Source of the DNA: Streptomyces griseoincarnatus
GTDB lineage: Bacteria; Actinomycetota; Actinomycetes; Streptomycetales; Streptomycetaceae
Assembly: GCA_014649575.1 (NCBI GenBank)
Contig: BMTH01000009.1
Span: 62,001 to 126,000, forward strand
Direction: 5' to 3'
DNA length: 64,000 nt
Below the pieces are notes generated by a model. That model had not been told where the DNA came from. It made no database searches and saw only the letters and a list, made by a program, of their open reading frames with translations. This document shows, one piece after another, positions 1-7,562 of the stretch (within the stretch, counting starts at the first letter, position 1; each line of letters starts with the position of its first letter). The translations under genes and the position numbers were made by a program.

Positions 1-81
1 TTCGTAGCCCTCCCGGCGCAGGGCGCGGGCCAGCGGCTCCGAGATGGACGCGTCGTCCTCGGCGAGCAGTACACGGGTCAT
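1..81 (-). CDS. Two-component response regulator, N-terminus only
   Basis: Partial gene running off the left edge. The visible 27 residues begin MTRVLLAEDDASISEPLARA, the beta1-alpha1 part of a CheY-like receiver domain with the acidic pair (Glu-Asp-Asp) that binds Mg2+. The output domain lies outside the window, so the family cannot be read directly. Two direct repeats typical of OmpR/PhoB-type binding lie about 70 bp upstream (149-166), which suggests, but does not prove, a winged-helix output domain and autoregulation. Confidence 0.85.
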   Translation of the reverse strand, partial: MTRVLLAEDDASISEPLARALRREGYE

Positions 82-597
82 GCGGATGATGGTAGACCCG
101 TGGCCCGAGCCGCAGGGGTGTGATCGGCGGGCTCGGTTCTTACCGGTGTCTCACCCGATTCTCACCGTCCCGACCCCTGAGACGGACCTGCGGGTGCGAG
201 GTGCGATGCTGGGCAGACCTTCGAATAGGCGATCACGGTTCCTTTGAAACCTGTGATTCGCGTCTCAAGTCCTTCCATATCCGGCAGTGTCCTGCCGTAT
301 GGTGAACCAACGCCTGTTGCACCGCGGGGACCTTTGGCGGCAGTTGACGCTGAAGGTCTCTTTCGTGTGCGGGCCGGCACGCTCTGCCGGTCCCTGAAGG
401 AATGACCTGTGGCCGGGCCTTCGCCGCGCGTCGACGCACGGCGGGGCGTGGATCCCGGTGGTCGCCGTCCGTCGCTCCGTGATCCGGGGCGGCACCCCCC
501 GGGCGTGGGGCGGACGGTACGGCCCGCCGGTGCCGGCCAGCCCCCCACCGGGCGCGTACCCGTCTCGCGCGACGCGTCCCGACAGCAAGGAACGACC
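82..597. other. Intergenic region between response regulator and peptide transporter
   Basis: This 516-bp gap separates divergently read genes. It holds the direct repeats at 149-166 and an interrupted inverted repeat at 275-302 (left arm CCATATCCGGCAG, right arm CTGCCGTATGG) that could be an operator or a hairpin in the transporter leader. Open frames across it have no ribosome site or recognisable domain. Confidence 0.5.
149..166 (-). promoter_or_regulatory. Direct repeats, likely response-regulator box
   Basis: TCTCACC occurs at 149-155 and again at 160-166, an 11-bp period (GGTGAGA twice on the minus strand). Tandem heptamers on one helical face are the usual target of OmpR/PhoB-type dimers. 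They sit just upstream of the response-regulator start at 81, so autoregulation is the simplest reading. This is inference from spacing only. Confidence 0.4.
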
Positions 598-2094
598 ATG
601 GCGTCCAGCCTGACGAAGGACTCGGTCTCCCCGGGCACCCCCGGATCCGAGAAGACCTTCTTCGGCCACCCCCGCGGACTGGCCACTCTCTTCATGACCG
701 AGATGTGGGAGCGTTTCTCCTACTACGGCATGAGGGCTCTGCTCCCGCTGTACCTCGTCGCGCCGGGCGGTCTCGGCCTGAGCGCGGGCACCGCCACCGC
801 CATCTACTCGGTGTACCTGTCGCTGGTGTACCTGCTCGCCCTGCCCGGCGGCTGGTTCGGCGACCGGGTCTGGGGCCCCCGCAGGACCGTCGCCGTCGCC
901 GGCGGTGTCATCATGCTGGGTCACCTGACGCTGGCCCTGCCCTACTCGGGCACGTTCTACGGCGGCCTCGGCCTCGTCGCGATCGGCTCCGGTCTGCTGA
1001 AGGCCAACATCTCCACGATGGTCGGCCAGCTCTACAAGGGTCCGGACGACCCGCGCCGGGACGGCGGCTTCACCGTCTTCTACATGGGCATCAACCTCGG
1101 TGCCTTCGCCGCGCCGCTGATCATCGGCACCGTCGGTGAGAGCGTCAACTGGCACCTGGGCTTCGCGCTCGCCGCGCTCGGCATGGGTCTGGGCGTCACG
1201 CAGTTCCTGCTGGGCACCCGCCACCTGGACCCGCAGTCCAGCGTCGTCCCGAAGCCGCTGTCGGCCGAGGAGAGGGTCTCCACGCTGCGCAAGGCCGCTC
1301 TGTGGGCGGGCATCGCCGTCGTGGCGTACGCGATCGTCGGCTTCTCCGGCCACTACACCCTGAACTGGATCCTGGTCCCGCTGACCCTGCTCGGCGTGAT
1401 CATCCCGGTGATGGTGCTGGCGCGCATCAAGCGCGACAAGGACCTCGACCGCACCGAGCAGTCGAAGATGTCCGCGTACATCTGGTTCTTCGTCGCCGCG
1501 GCGATCTTCTGGATGATCTACGACCAGGGCGGCTCGACCCTGTCGATCTTCGCCGACTCGTCGGCCGAGAACAGTGTGCTGGGCTGGGACTTCCCGGTCT
1601 CCTGGTACCAGTCGGTCAACCCGGTCCTGATCATGGCCCTGGCCCCGGTCTTCGCCTGGATCTGGCTCGCGCTGAACCGGCGCGGCAAGGAGCCGAGCAC
1701 GATCGTGAAGTTCGCCTCCGGCCTGATGCTGGTCGGCGTCTCGTTCTTCCTGTTCCTCGCCCCGCTGTCGATCGCCGAGGGCGGCCACAAGGCGGCCGCG
1801 CTGTGGCTGGTGGCGATCTACTTCGTCCAGACCGTCGGCGAGCTGCTGCTCTCCCCGGTCGGCCTGTCGGTCACCACGAAGATGGCGCCCGCGAAGTACG
1901 CCTCGCAGATGATGGGCGTCTGGTTCCTGGCCGTCACCGCCGGTGACGCCACGACCGGTCTGCTGTCCATCGCCGGCGTCGACCTCAACAAGACGGGCAT
2001 CGTCGCCCTGGAGGCGACCCTCGCGGTCGTGGCGGGCTTCGCGGTCTGGATGTACCGCAACAAGGTGAAGTCGCTGATGGGAGATGTCCGCTGA
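598..2094 (+). CDS. Proton-dependent oligopeptide transporter (POT/PTR family)
   Basis: Membrane carrier of 498 residues that should import di- and tripeptides with protons. The N-terminus carries the POT signature ExxERFxYYG (EMWERFSYYGM), and the second family signature is seen as FTVFYMGINLGAFAAPLI. Repeated hydrophobic stretches fit 12-14 transmembrane helices, and the length is typical of the family. The ATG at 598 follows an AAGGA ribosome site at suitable distance; the open frame extends further upstream without one. A strong hairpin ends the unit at 2136-2170, so the gene is probably monocistronic. Exact substrate cannot be read from sequence. Confidence 0.9.
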   Translation: MASSLTKDSVSPGTPGSEKTFFGHPRGLATLFMTEMWERFSYYGMRALLPLYLVAPGGLGLSAGTATAIYSVYLSLVYLLALPGGWFGDRVWGPRRTVAVAGGVIMLGHLTLALPYSGTFYGGLGLVAIGSGLLKANISTMVGQLYKGPDDPRRDGGFTVFYMGINLGAFAAPLIIGTVGESVNWHLGFALAALGMGLGVTQFLLGTRHLDPQSSVVPKPLSAEERVSTLRKAALWAGIAVVAYAIVGFSGHYTLNWILVPLTLLGVIIPVMVLARIKRDKDLDRTEQSKMSAYIWFFVAAAIFWMIYDQGGSTLSIFADSSAENSVLGWDFPVSWYQSVNPVLIMALAPVFAWIWLALNRRGKEPSTIVKFASGLMLVGVSFFLFLAPLSIAEGGHKAAALWLVAIYFVQTVGELLLSPVGLSVTTKMAPAKYASQMMGVWFLAVTAGDATTGLLSIAGVDLNKTGIVALEATLAVVAGFAVWMYRNKVKSLMGDVR

Positions 2095-2135
2095 CGCGGG
2101 TGTCGCGCGTCGCGCACTGAGTCGCGCACTGGAAC

Positions 2136-2170
2136 GAAGGGCTCCCAGCCGGTACGGCTGGGAGCCCTTC
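2136..2170 (+). terminator. Hairpin terminator after the peptide transporter
   Basis: A perfect 15-bp stem (GAAGGGCTCCCAGCC and its complement) closes a 5-base GGTAC loop 42 bp after the transporter stop. There is no T-tract, as is common in Streptomyces. Confidence 0.75.
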
Positions 2171-2298
2171 GGGGTTTGGGGTGCGCTGCGGCGCGGGGGG
2201 TGCGCTGTTGAGCGCCGCTGGGGTGGGGGCTCTTGCAGGGTGCCGGCCGGCTGTGGCTGACCGCGCAGTTCCCCGCGCCCCTGAGGGGCGCCGCGCCG

Positions 2299-2345
2299 CT
2301 GCGGGCAGTCGTGCCGCAGGGCGGCACGGGTGGGCGCGGCGGCAC
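2299..2345. repeat. Dispersed hairpin repeat, copy 1
   Basis: The core reads GCGGGCAGTC, then GTGCCG-CAGGG-CGGCAC, then GGGTGGGCGC. The stem arms lie at 2311-2316 and 2322-2327. Closely similar copies occur at 8781-8822 and 19821-19868. Confidence 0.65.
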
Positions 2346-2575
2346 CTCGTCGGCGCCGAGCAGCGCAGACTCCCCCCGGCCCGGACCAGCACCGGAGCGT
2401 GTTGTACCCGGCCCGGGCACTGGAGGCGCCCAGGCGGGGCCGTGGCGGCCTGGGAGTCCCCGAGGCGGGGTCCGGTCGTTTCACGGCGGCTCAGAGTCGT
2501 ACAGGCGACCTCGCCCAAAACGAAGCGGCCCCCGGGAACCCTCTCAGGGTCCTGGAGGCCGGTGCGTACCGGGAA

Positions 2576-3142
2576 CTACGACGGCGTGCCCAGCTCGGCC
2601 CAGACCGTCTTGCCCGCCACATCGGGCAGGCGCTGGACGCCCCAGTCCAGACACAGCCGCTGGACGATGAACATGCCGTGGCCCCCCGGGCGGCCCGCGC
2701 GGTGGGGTGTGCGCGGGGACGGCTGGCCGGTGCCGCGGTCGGTGACCTCGAGGCGGATCACTTTGCGGTCGCAGGTGATGGTCAGCAGGTCCGGCCCCTC
2801 GGCGTGCAGGCACGCGTTGGTGACCAGCTCGGACACGACGAGCAGGACGTCCTCGGCGGCGGCCCGGCGGTCGGCCGTGGCGGTCGGCAGCCAGCCCCAG
2901 TCGTACAGCGCCTGCCGCGTGAAGTCCCGCGCGAGCGGCACGACCCCGCTCTGGTCCTCGAAGCTCAGCCGGCGCACCTGTGCGCCGCCGGGCGGCCCAG
3001 GAGGGGACACCGTCTCGGCGGTCGGCGTGGCCACACCGCCGTCCGGGGCGCCCGCAGCCGGTGCAGCGCCCCCGGACGTCCCGGAAGCGCCGCTGGGCTC
3101 CGGACCGCGGTCGCCCGGCGAATAGGGCCGGGTGGTGCTCAT
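2576..3142 (-). CDS. prsI: Anti-sigma factor, RsbW-like serine kinase (PrsI)
   Basis: GHKL-type ATPase of 188 residues expected to bind and silence the sigma factor encoded next door and to phosphorylate its antagonist. The ATP-binding boxes are visible: the N-box in SELVTNACLHA, the G1 box DRGTG, and the G2 glycines in RPGGHGMFIVQRL. The first 45 residues are low-complexity and not conserved. Gene order prsI-arsI with divergent sigI matches the SigI partner-switching module described in S. coelicolor, which is the basis for the symbol. The start is the ATG at 3142, after a GGTGAGGTGAAG stretch. Confidence 0.8.
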   Translation of the reverse strand: MSTTRPYSPGDRGPEPSGASGTSGGAAPAAGAPDGGVATPTAETVSPPGPPGGAQVRRLSFEDQSGVVPLARDFTRQALYDWGWLPTATADRRAAAEDVLLVVSELVTNACLHAEGPDLLTITCDRKVIRLEVTDRGTGQPSPRTPHRAGRPGGHGMFIVQRLCLDWGVQRLPDVAGKTVWAELGTPS

Positions 3143-3384
3143 CAGCGCTTCACCTCACCGTGTCACCAGTTCACAATGCAAAATCTGCCGTACTCCGCCG
3201 GTCACGCGCGGACGGCCCGCATGGTTCTCGGCACCCTCCCGACCCCCGCGTCCGGGACGTACAGGGTGTCTCCTGCCCGACCCGTCCGACGGAACACCCC
3301 CGTATTCGCACGAAAAAACGCGCAGGGAGCCCTCCCCCGGCGGCGGAGGCGGCACGAGCGCCCCGCCGGGCCTGCCCGCCCGCG

Positions 3385-3762
3385 TCACGCCGAATCGTCG
3401 GCCAGGGCCGCCTCGAGCGTGTCGTGGACGGCGAACACCGCGTCCGCCCCCGTGATTTCGAACACGCGCGCAACGACGGGCTGCATCCCCACGAGGGCCA
3501 CCCCGCCACCGCCCGCCTCGGCCTTCAACCGGGCCCCGAGCAGCACGTTCAGCCCCGTGGAGTCACAGAACTCCAGCCGCGAGCAGTCGATGACAAGCCG
3601 CTTGAAACCCTTGGCGAGGCAGGCCTCCAGTGGCTCCCGCAACAGATCGGCGGTGTGGTGGTCCAACTCACCCGCCGGGGTCACGACGGCACTGGGGCCC
3701 TCTTCTCGCACCTCGACCAGAAGCCGGCCCGACTGTGCGCTGCCGACCGTCCCGCGGTCCAT
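3385..3762 (-). CDS. arsI: Anti-anti-sigma factor, STAS domain (ArsI)
   Basis: STAS-domain protein of 125 residues. When unphosphorylated it should bind PrsI and free the sigma factor. The phosphorylation motif is clear in CDSTGLNVLL, with Ser68 as the predicted acceptor. Length and layout match SpoIIAA/RsbV. It is separated from prsI by 242 bp, so it may have its own promoter, and it is divergent from sigI, as expected when the switch and its target are controlled together. Confidence 0.85.
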   Translation of the reverse strand: MDRGTVGSAQSGRLLVEVREEGPSAVVTPAGELDHHTADLLREPLEACLAKGFKRLVIDCSRLEFCDSTGLNVLLGARLKAEAGGGGVALVGMQPVVARVFEITGADAVFAVHDTLEAALADDSA

Positions 3763-4012
3763 GCCGTCTCTCTCTCCCGAGGTCGTGGCTGTTCCTGACG
3801 CTCTCGAACATTACGCCTTCCGGCCACGCAACGACACTCTAACAATCACGCACAAACGGACATAAGCGCACAGAAGGCACTTGCGGGGGGCTCCGAGCAG
3901 CCGGTAGGGCTAGTAAAGACACGTAACCGACACGGCCGGCTTTGGAGGCGCCGCACACCGCAGTGCACGTTTTGGCTTCGGCAGCCATATGCCGAGAACG
4001 ATGGAGGACATC

Positions 4013-4927
4013 ATGTCACCCCGGCTCGACGCATCGCCTACCCACGAAGCGACGTCGACACCACCTCCGGAACATCTGGATCCCATCGAGCGGGACGACC
4101 TGGAAGTCGTCGAGGACGGTCTACTCGCCGGACTCCCGGAGATCCCCCCGTACGACGAGGTGGGCCCGGTCGACGCACGGGCCCTGTCCAAGACCCTGTT
4201 CGAGCGGCTGGAGTCGCTCGACGAAGGCAGTCACGAGTACTCGTACGTACGCACCACGCTCGTCGAACTGAACCTCGCCCTGGTCAAGTTCGCCGCCTCC
4301 CGGTTCCGCTCCCGCAGCGAGCCCATGGAGGACATCATCCAGGTCGGCACCATCGGCCTGATCAAGGCGATCGACCGCTTCGAGCACACGCGAGGTGTGG
4401 AGTTCCCCACTTTCGCGATGCCGACCATCATCGGCGAGATCAAGCGCTTCTTCCGCGACACCTCGTGGTCCGTGCGCGTACCGCGCCGCCTGCAGGAGCT
4501 GCGGCTGGACCTGGCCAAGGCGGGCGACGAACTGGCCCAGCAGCTCGACCGCGCGCCGACGGTGGCCGAGCTGGCGGAGCGGCTGGGCATCACCACCGAC
4601 GAGGTCGTCGAGGGCATGGCCGCGTCGAACGCGTACACCGCCTCCTCCCTGGACGCCCAGCCCGAGGAGGACGACGCCGAGGGCGCGCTGGCCGACCGGA
4701 TCGGTTACGAGGACCACGGGCTCGAAGGCATCGAGTACATCGAGTCGTTGAAGCCGCTGATCGCCGAACTGCCGTCGCGGGACCGGAAGATCCTGTCGCT
4801 GCGTTTCGTCGCCGGCATGACCCAGTCGGAGATCGGCGAGGAGCTCGGCATCTCCCAGATGCACGTCTCCCGTCTGCTGTCCCGGACGCTGGTCAAGCTG
4901 CGCAAGGGCCTCACGGTCGAGGAGTGA
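4013..4927 (+). CDS. sigI: SigB/SigF-family alternative sigma factor SigI
   Basis: Alternative sigma factor of 304 residues in the stress/differentiation SigB-SigF-SigG group. Region 2 is seen in EDIIQVGTIGLIKAIDRF and the following FPTFAMPTIIGEIKRFFRD. Region 3 follows, and the region 4 helix-turn-helix is MTQSEIGEELGISQMHVSRL. The ATG at 4013 has GGAGG five bases upstream and is preferred to the ATG at 3989, which has no ribosome site. Activity should be controlled by the PrsI/ArsI pair across the intergenic region. A hairpin at 4957-4981 separates it from convergent hutI. Confidence 0.88.
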   Translation: MSPRLDASPTHEATSTPPPEHLDPIERDDLEVVEDGLLAGLPEIPPYDEVGPVDARALSKTLFERLESLDEGSHEYSYVRTTLVELNLALVKFAASRFRSRSEPMEDIIQVGTIGLIKAIDRFEHTRGVEFPTFAMPTIIGEIKRFFRDTSWSVRVPRRLQELRLDLAKAGDELAQQLDRAPTVAELAERLGITTDEVVEGMAASNAYTASSLDAQPEEDDAEGALADRIGYEDHGLEGIEYIESLKPLIAELPSRDRKILSLRFVAGMTQSEIGEELGISQMHVSRLLSRTLVKLRKGLTVEE

Positions 4928-4956
4928 TCCCGGCCGCGTGACGTCCCTCCTCCAGG

Positions 4957-4981
4957 GGCGGCCCGGACGGTCCGGGCCGCC
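4957..4981. terminator. Hairpin between convergent sigI and hutI
   Basis: An 11-bp GC stem (GGCGGCCCGGA and its complement) with a 3-base loop is followed by TTT. It lies 30 bp after the sigI stop and 33 bp before the hutI stop, so it may serve both genes. Confidence 0.7.
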
Positions 4982-5013
4982 TTTCAGAGGTTCTGGGGCC
5001 TTCCGGCGCCTGC

Positions 5014-6186
5014 TCAGACCTCCCGTACGCCCCTGCGCCACACGCCCGTGACCAGCGGGACGCCCGGCCGGTAGGCCAGGTGGACGTGGCTGGGGGCGTC
5101 CAGCAGCACCAGGTCCGCGTACGCGCCCGGGACGAGCCGGCCGACGTCGGTGCGCCGCAGCGCCGCCGCCCCGCCCGCGGTGGCCGCCCAGACCGCCTCG
5201 TCGGGCGTCATCCCCATGTCCCGCACGGCGAGCGCGACACAGAACGGCACCGACGAGGTGAACGACGAACCGGGGTTGCAGTCGGTGGACAGCGCCACGG
5301 TCGCCCCCGCGTCCAGCAGCCGCCGGGCGTCCGGCCACGCGGCCCGGGTGGAGAACTCCGCGCCGGGCAGCAGCGTCGCCACGGTCGAGCTGTTCGCCAG
5401 CGCGTCCACGTCGGCGTCGGTGAGGTGGGTGCAGTGGTCGGCGCTGGCCGCGTCCAGCTCGACGGCCAGCTGCACACCGGGGCCGTACGAGAGCTGGTTG
5501 GCGTGGATGCGCGGGTGCAGCCCCTTCGCCTTGCCCGCGGTGAGGATCGCGCGGGCCTGGTCGCCGTCGAAGGCGCCCTTCTCGCAGAACACGTCGATCC
5601 AACGGGCGTGCGGGGCACAAGCGTTCAGCATGTCTCCGGTGACCAGGGAGACGTAGCCGGCCGGGTCGTCGGCGAACTCGGGGGCGACGATGTGGGCGCC
5701 CAGGTAGGTCACCTCGTCGGTGTGGCGGGCGGCCAGGCGCAGGGCGCGGGCCTCGTCCTCGACGGTCAGTCCGTAGCCGGACTTGGTCTCGAAGGTCGTG
5801 GTGCCCTGACGGAGCGCCTCCGTGAGGTAGCGGGTGAGGTTGGCCTCCAGGTCCGCGTCGCCCGCGGCGCGGGTGGCGGCGACGGTGGTGCGGATGCCGC
5901 CCGCGCTGTACGGGCGGCCCGACATGCGGGCGTTGAACTCCTCGGTGCGGTCCCCGGCGAACACCAGGTGGGAGTGGGAGTCCACGAAGCCCGGCAGGAC
6001 CGCGCGGCCGCCCGCGTCGACCCGGTTGTCGGTGGCGGGTGCTTTGCTTGATTCGCCGGTCCACACGACGCGGTCGCCCTCGATGACGACGGCCGCGTCC
6101 CGGACCGGGCCGAGGGGGTCCGAGTCGCGGAGGGAGGGGTCGTTGGTGACCAGCGTGGCGATGTTCGTGATGACGGTGGCGCTCAT
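5014..6186 (-). CDS. hutI: Imidazolonepropionase
   Basis: Metal-dependent amidohydrolase of 390 residues for the third step of histidine degradation, opening 4-imidazolone-5-propionate to N-formimino-L-glutamate. Visible family motifs are the metal-binding HSHLVFAGDR near residue 85, the KSGYG loop, the IHANQLS histidine strand and the late STDCNPGSS motif. The ATG at 6186 has GAGGA eight bases upstream; the open frame continues further but without support. It is the last gene of the hut operon, 32 bp after hutF. Confidence 0.93.
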   Translation of the reverse strand: MSATVITNIATLVTNDPSLRDSDPLGPVRDAAVVIEGDRVVWTGESSKAPATDNRVDAGGRAVLPGFVDSHSHLVFAGDRTEEFNARMSGRPYSAGGIRTTVAATRAAGDADLEANLTRYLTEALRQGTTTFETKSGYGLTVEDEARALRLAARHTDEVTYLGAHIVAPEFADDPAGYVSLVTGDMLNACAPHARWIDVFCEKGAFDGDQARAILTAGKAKGLHPRIHANQLSYGPGVQLAVELDAASADHCTHLTDADVDALANSSTVATLLPGAEFSTRAAWPDARRLLDAGATVALSTDCNPGSSFTSSVPFCVALAVRDMGMTPDEAVWAATAGGAAALRRTDVGRLVPGAYADLVLLDAPSHVHLAYRPGVPLVTGVWRRGVREV

Positions 6187-6218
6187 GGTGTCCTCATGGG
6201 TCGCGTGCTCATGGGTCG

Positions 6219-7562
6219 TCAGGCGCGCAGGTCCCGGATCGCCTGCGCGAGGGCTCCGGGCACGTCGGGGACCAGCGTGTGCGCCCCGTCGCTCACCACG
6301 TGCCGGCCTGCCACGACCGTGTGCCGCACATCGGCGGCCGTCGCGGCGAATACGGCCGTCTCGGCGCCCAGCCGGGGCAGCGGCCCCGCCGTCCTGACCG
6401 AGTCCAGCGCGACGGTGGTGAGGTCGGCGCGCGCCCCGGCCTCGATGACGCCGGTGTCGTCCCAGCCGAGCGCCGCGTGCCCGTCGACGGTGGCCGCGCG
6501 CAGCAGGGCCGCGGCCGTCCAGTGACCGCGGGTGCGGGTGCGCAGCCGCTCGTTCAGCTCCATCGCGCGCGCTTCCTCGAAGAGGTCGACGACGGCGTGG
6601 CTGTCGGAGCCGAGGCTGAGCGGGGAGCCCTCGTTCTGGAGGGCCACGGCGGGTCCGATGCCGTCGGCGAGGTCGCGTTCGGTGGTGGGGCACATGCAGG
6701 TGCCGGTGCCGCTGCCGCCGATCAGTGAGACGTCCTCGGCGGTGAGGTGGGTGTTGTGCACGCCGGTGGTGCGCGGCCCGAGCACGCCGTGCAGGGCGAG
6801 CAGCTGGGCGGGGGTGCAGCCGTGTGCCTCCCGGCAGGCGTCGTTCTCGGCGGTCTGCTCGGACAGGTGCACGTGCAGCGGGGCCCGCCGCTCCTCGGCC
6901 CAGCGCGCCACCGTCGACAGCTGCTCCGCGGGCACGGCCCGCACGGAGTGCACGGCCGCGCCGATCCGCGCGTGGTCCCGGTCCTTGAGAAGTGAAGAGC
7001 GTGCGGCCCAGGCCTCCGCGTCGCCGTCGGAGAAGCGGAGCTGGTGCGCGGTGGGCGGCCGGCCGAAGCCGGAGGAGAGGTAGGCGGCGTCGAGGAGGGT
7101 GATCCGGATGCCGGCCTCGGCGGCGGCCGCGAGGAGCGCCTCCCCCATGGCGTTGGGGTCGGCGTAGGGCGTGCCGCCGGGCGCGTGGTGCACGTAGTGG
7201 AACTCGCCGACGGTGGTGATCCCGGCCAGCGCCATCTCGGCGTACACGGCGCGGGCGAGGGCGTGGTAGCGGTCCGGGGTGAGCCGGTCGGCGGTGGCGT
7301 ACATGACCTCGCGCCAGGTCCAGAAGGTGCCGGAGCCGACCTGGACGGTGGAGCGCAGGGCGCGGTGGAAGGCGTGACTGTGGGCGTTCGCCAGTCCGGG
7401 AAGGGTCAGTCCGCGCAGGATCGCGGCGCCGGGCGGGGGCACGGGGACGCCGGTGCGGACGGCGGCGATGCGCCCGTCCGTCATGTCGAGGGCGACGCCG
7501 GGCTCAACGTGCGTGCCGAGCCAGGCGTGTTCCAGCCAGTACGTCCGCGGGGTGGCGGTCAC
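6219..7562 (-). CDS. hutF: Formimidoylglutamate deiminase
   Basis: Amidohydrolase-superfamily deiminase of 447 residues that converts N-formimino-L-glutamate to N-formyl-L-glutamate plus ammonia. Motifs: the metal site ANAHSHAFHRAL, HVHLSEQ in the middle, and GSDSHAVVDLFEEARAMEL near the end. The GTG start at 7562 overlaps the stop of the upstream amidohydrolase as GTGA, so translation is probably coupled. HutF means the five-step, formylglutamate route is used, which then needs a deformylase; no classic hutG is next to it. Confidence 0.9.
   Translation of the reverse strand: MTATPRTYWLEHAWLGTHVEPGVALDMTDGRIAAVRTGVPVPPPGAAILRGLTLPGLANAHSHAFHRALRSTVQVGSGTFWTWREVMYATADRLTPDRYHALARAVYAEMALAGITTVGEFHYVHHAPGGTPYADPNAMGEALLAAAAEAGIRITLLDAAYLSSGFGRPPTAHQLRFSDGDAEAWAARSSLLKDRDHARIGAAVHSVRAVPAEQLSTVARWAEERRAPLHVHLSEQTAENDACREAHGCTPAQLLALHGVLGPRTTGVHNTHLTAEDVSLIGGSGTGTCMCPTTERDLADGIGPAVALQNEGSPLSLGSDSHAVVDLFEEARAMELNERLRTRTRGHWTAAALLRAATVDGHAALGWDDTGVIEAGARADLTTVALDSVRTAGPLPRLGAETAVFAATAADVRHTVVAGRHVVSDGAHTLVPDVPGALAQAIRDLRA

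Larger units (their letters stand above)
2095..2575. other. Intergenic region with terminator and two dispersed repeats
   Basis: This 481-bp stretch holds the terminator at 2136-2170 and, side by side, copies of two repeat families found elsewhere in the window: a partial CGCGCAGTTCCCCGCGCCCC element (2263-2291) and the GTGCCG-CGGCAC hairpin element (2299-2345). No gene is supported, although long GC-rich open frames cross it on both strands. Confidence 0.6.

Noticed and set aside
265..2484. 739-codon open frame on the minus strand opposite the peptide transporter
   Set aside because: Its translation is Arg/Gly/Asp-rich shadow sequence with no domain; the opposite frame has clear POT motifs, membrane spans and a ribosome site.
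4121..6064. Long minus-strand frame across sigI and hutI
   Set aside because: It reads sigI antisense and hutI in the wrong frame; both real genes have strong motifs and correct starts.
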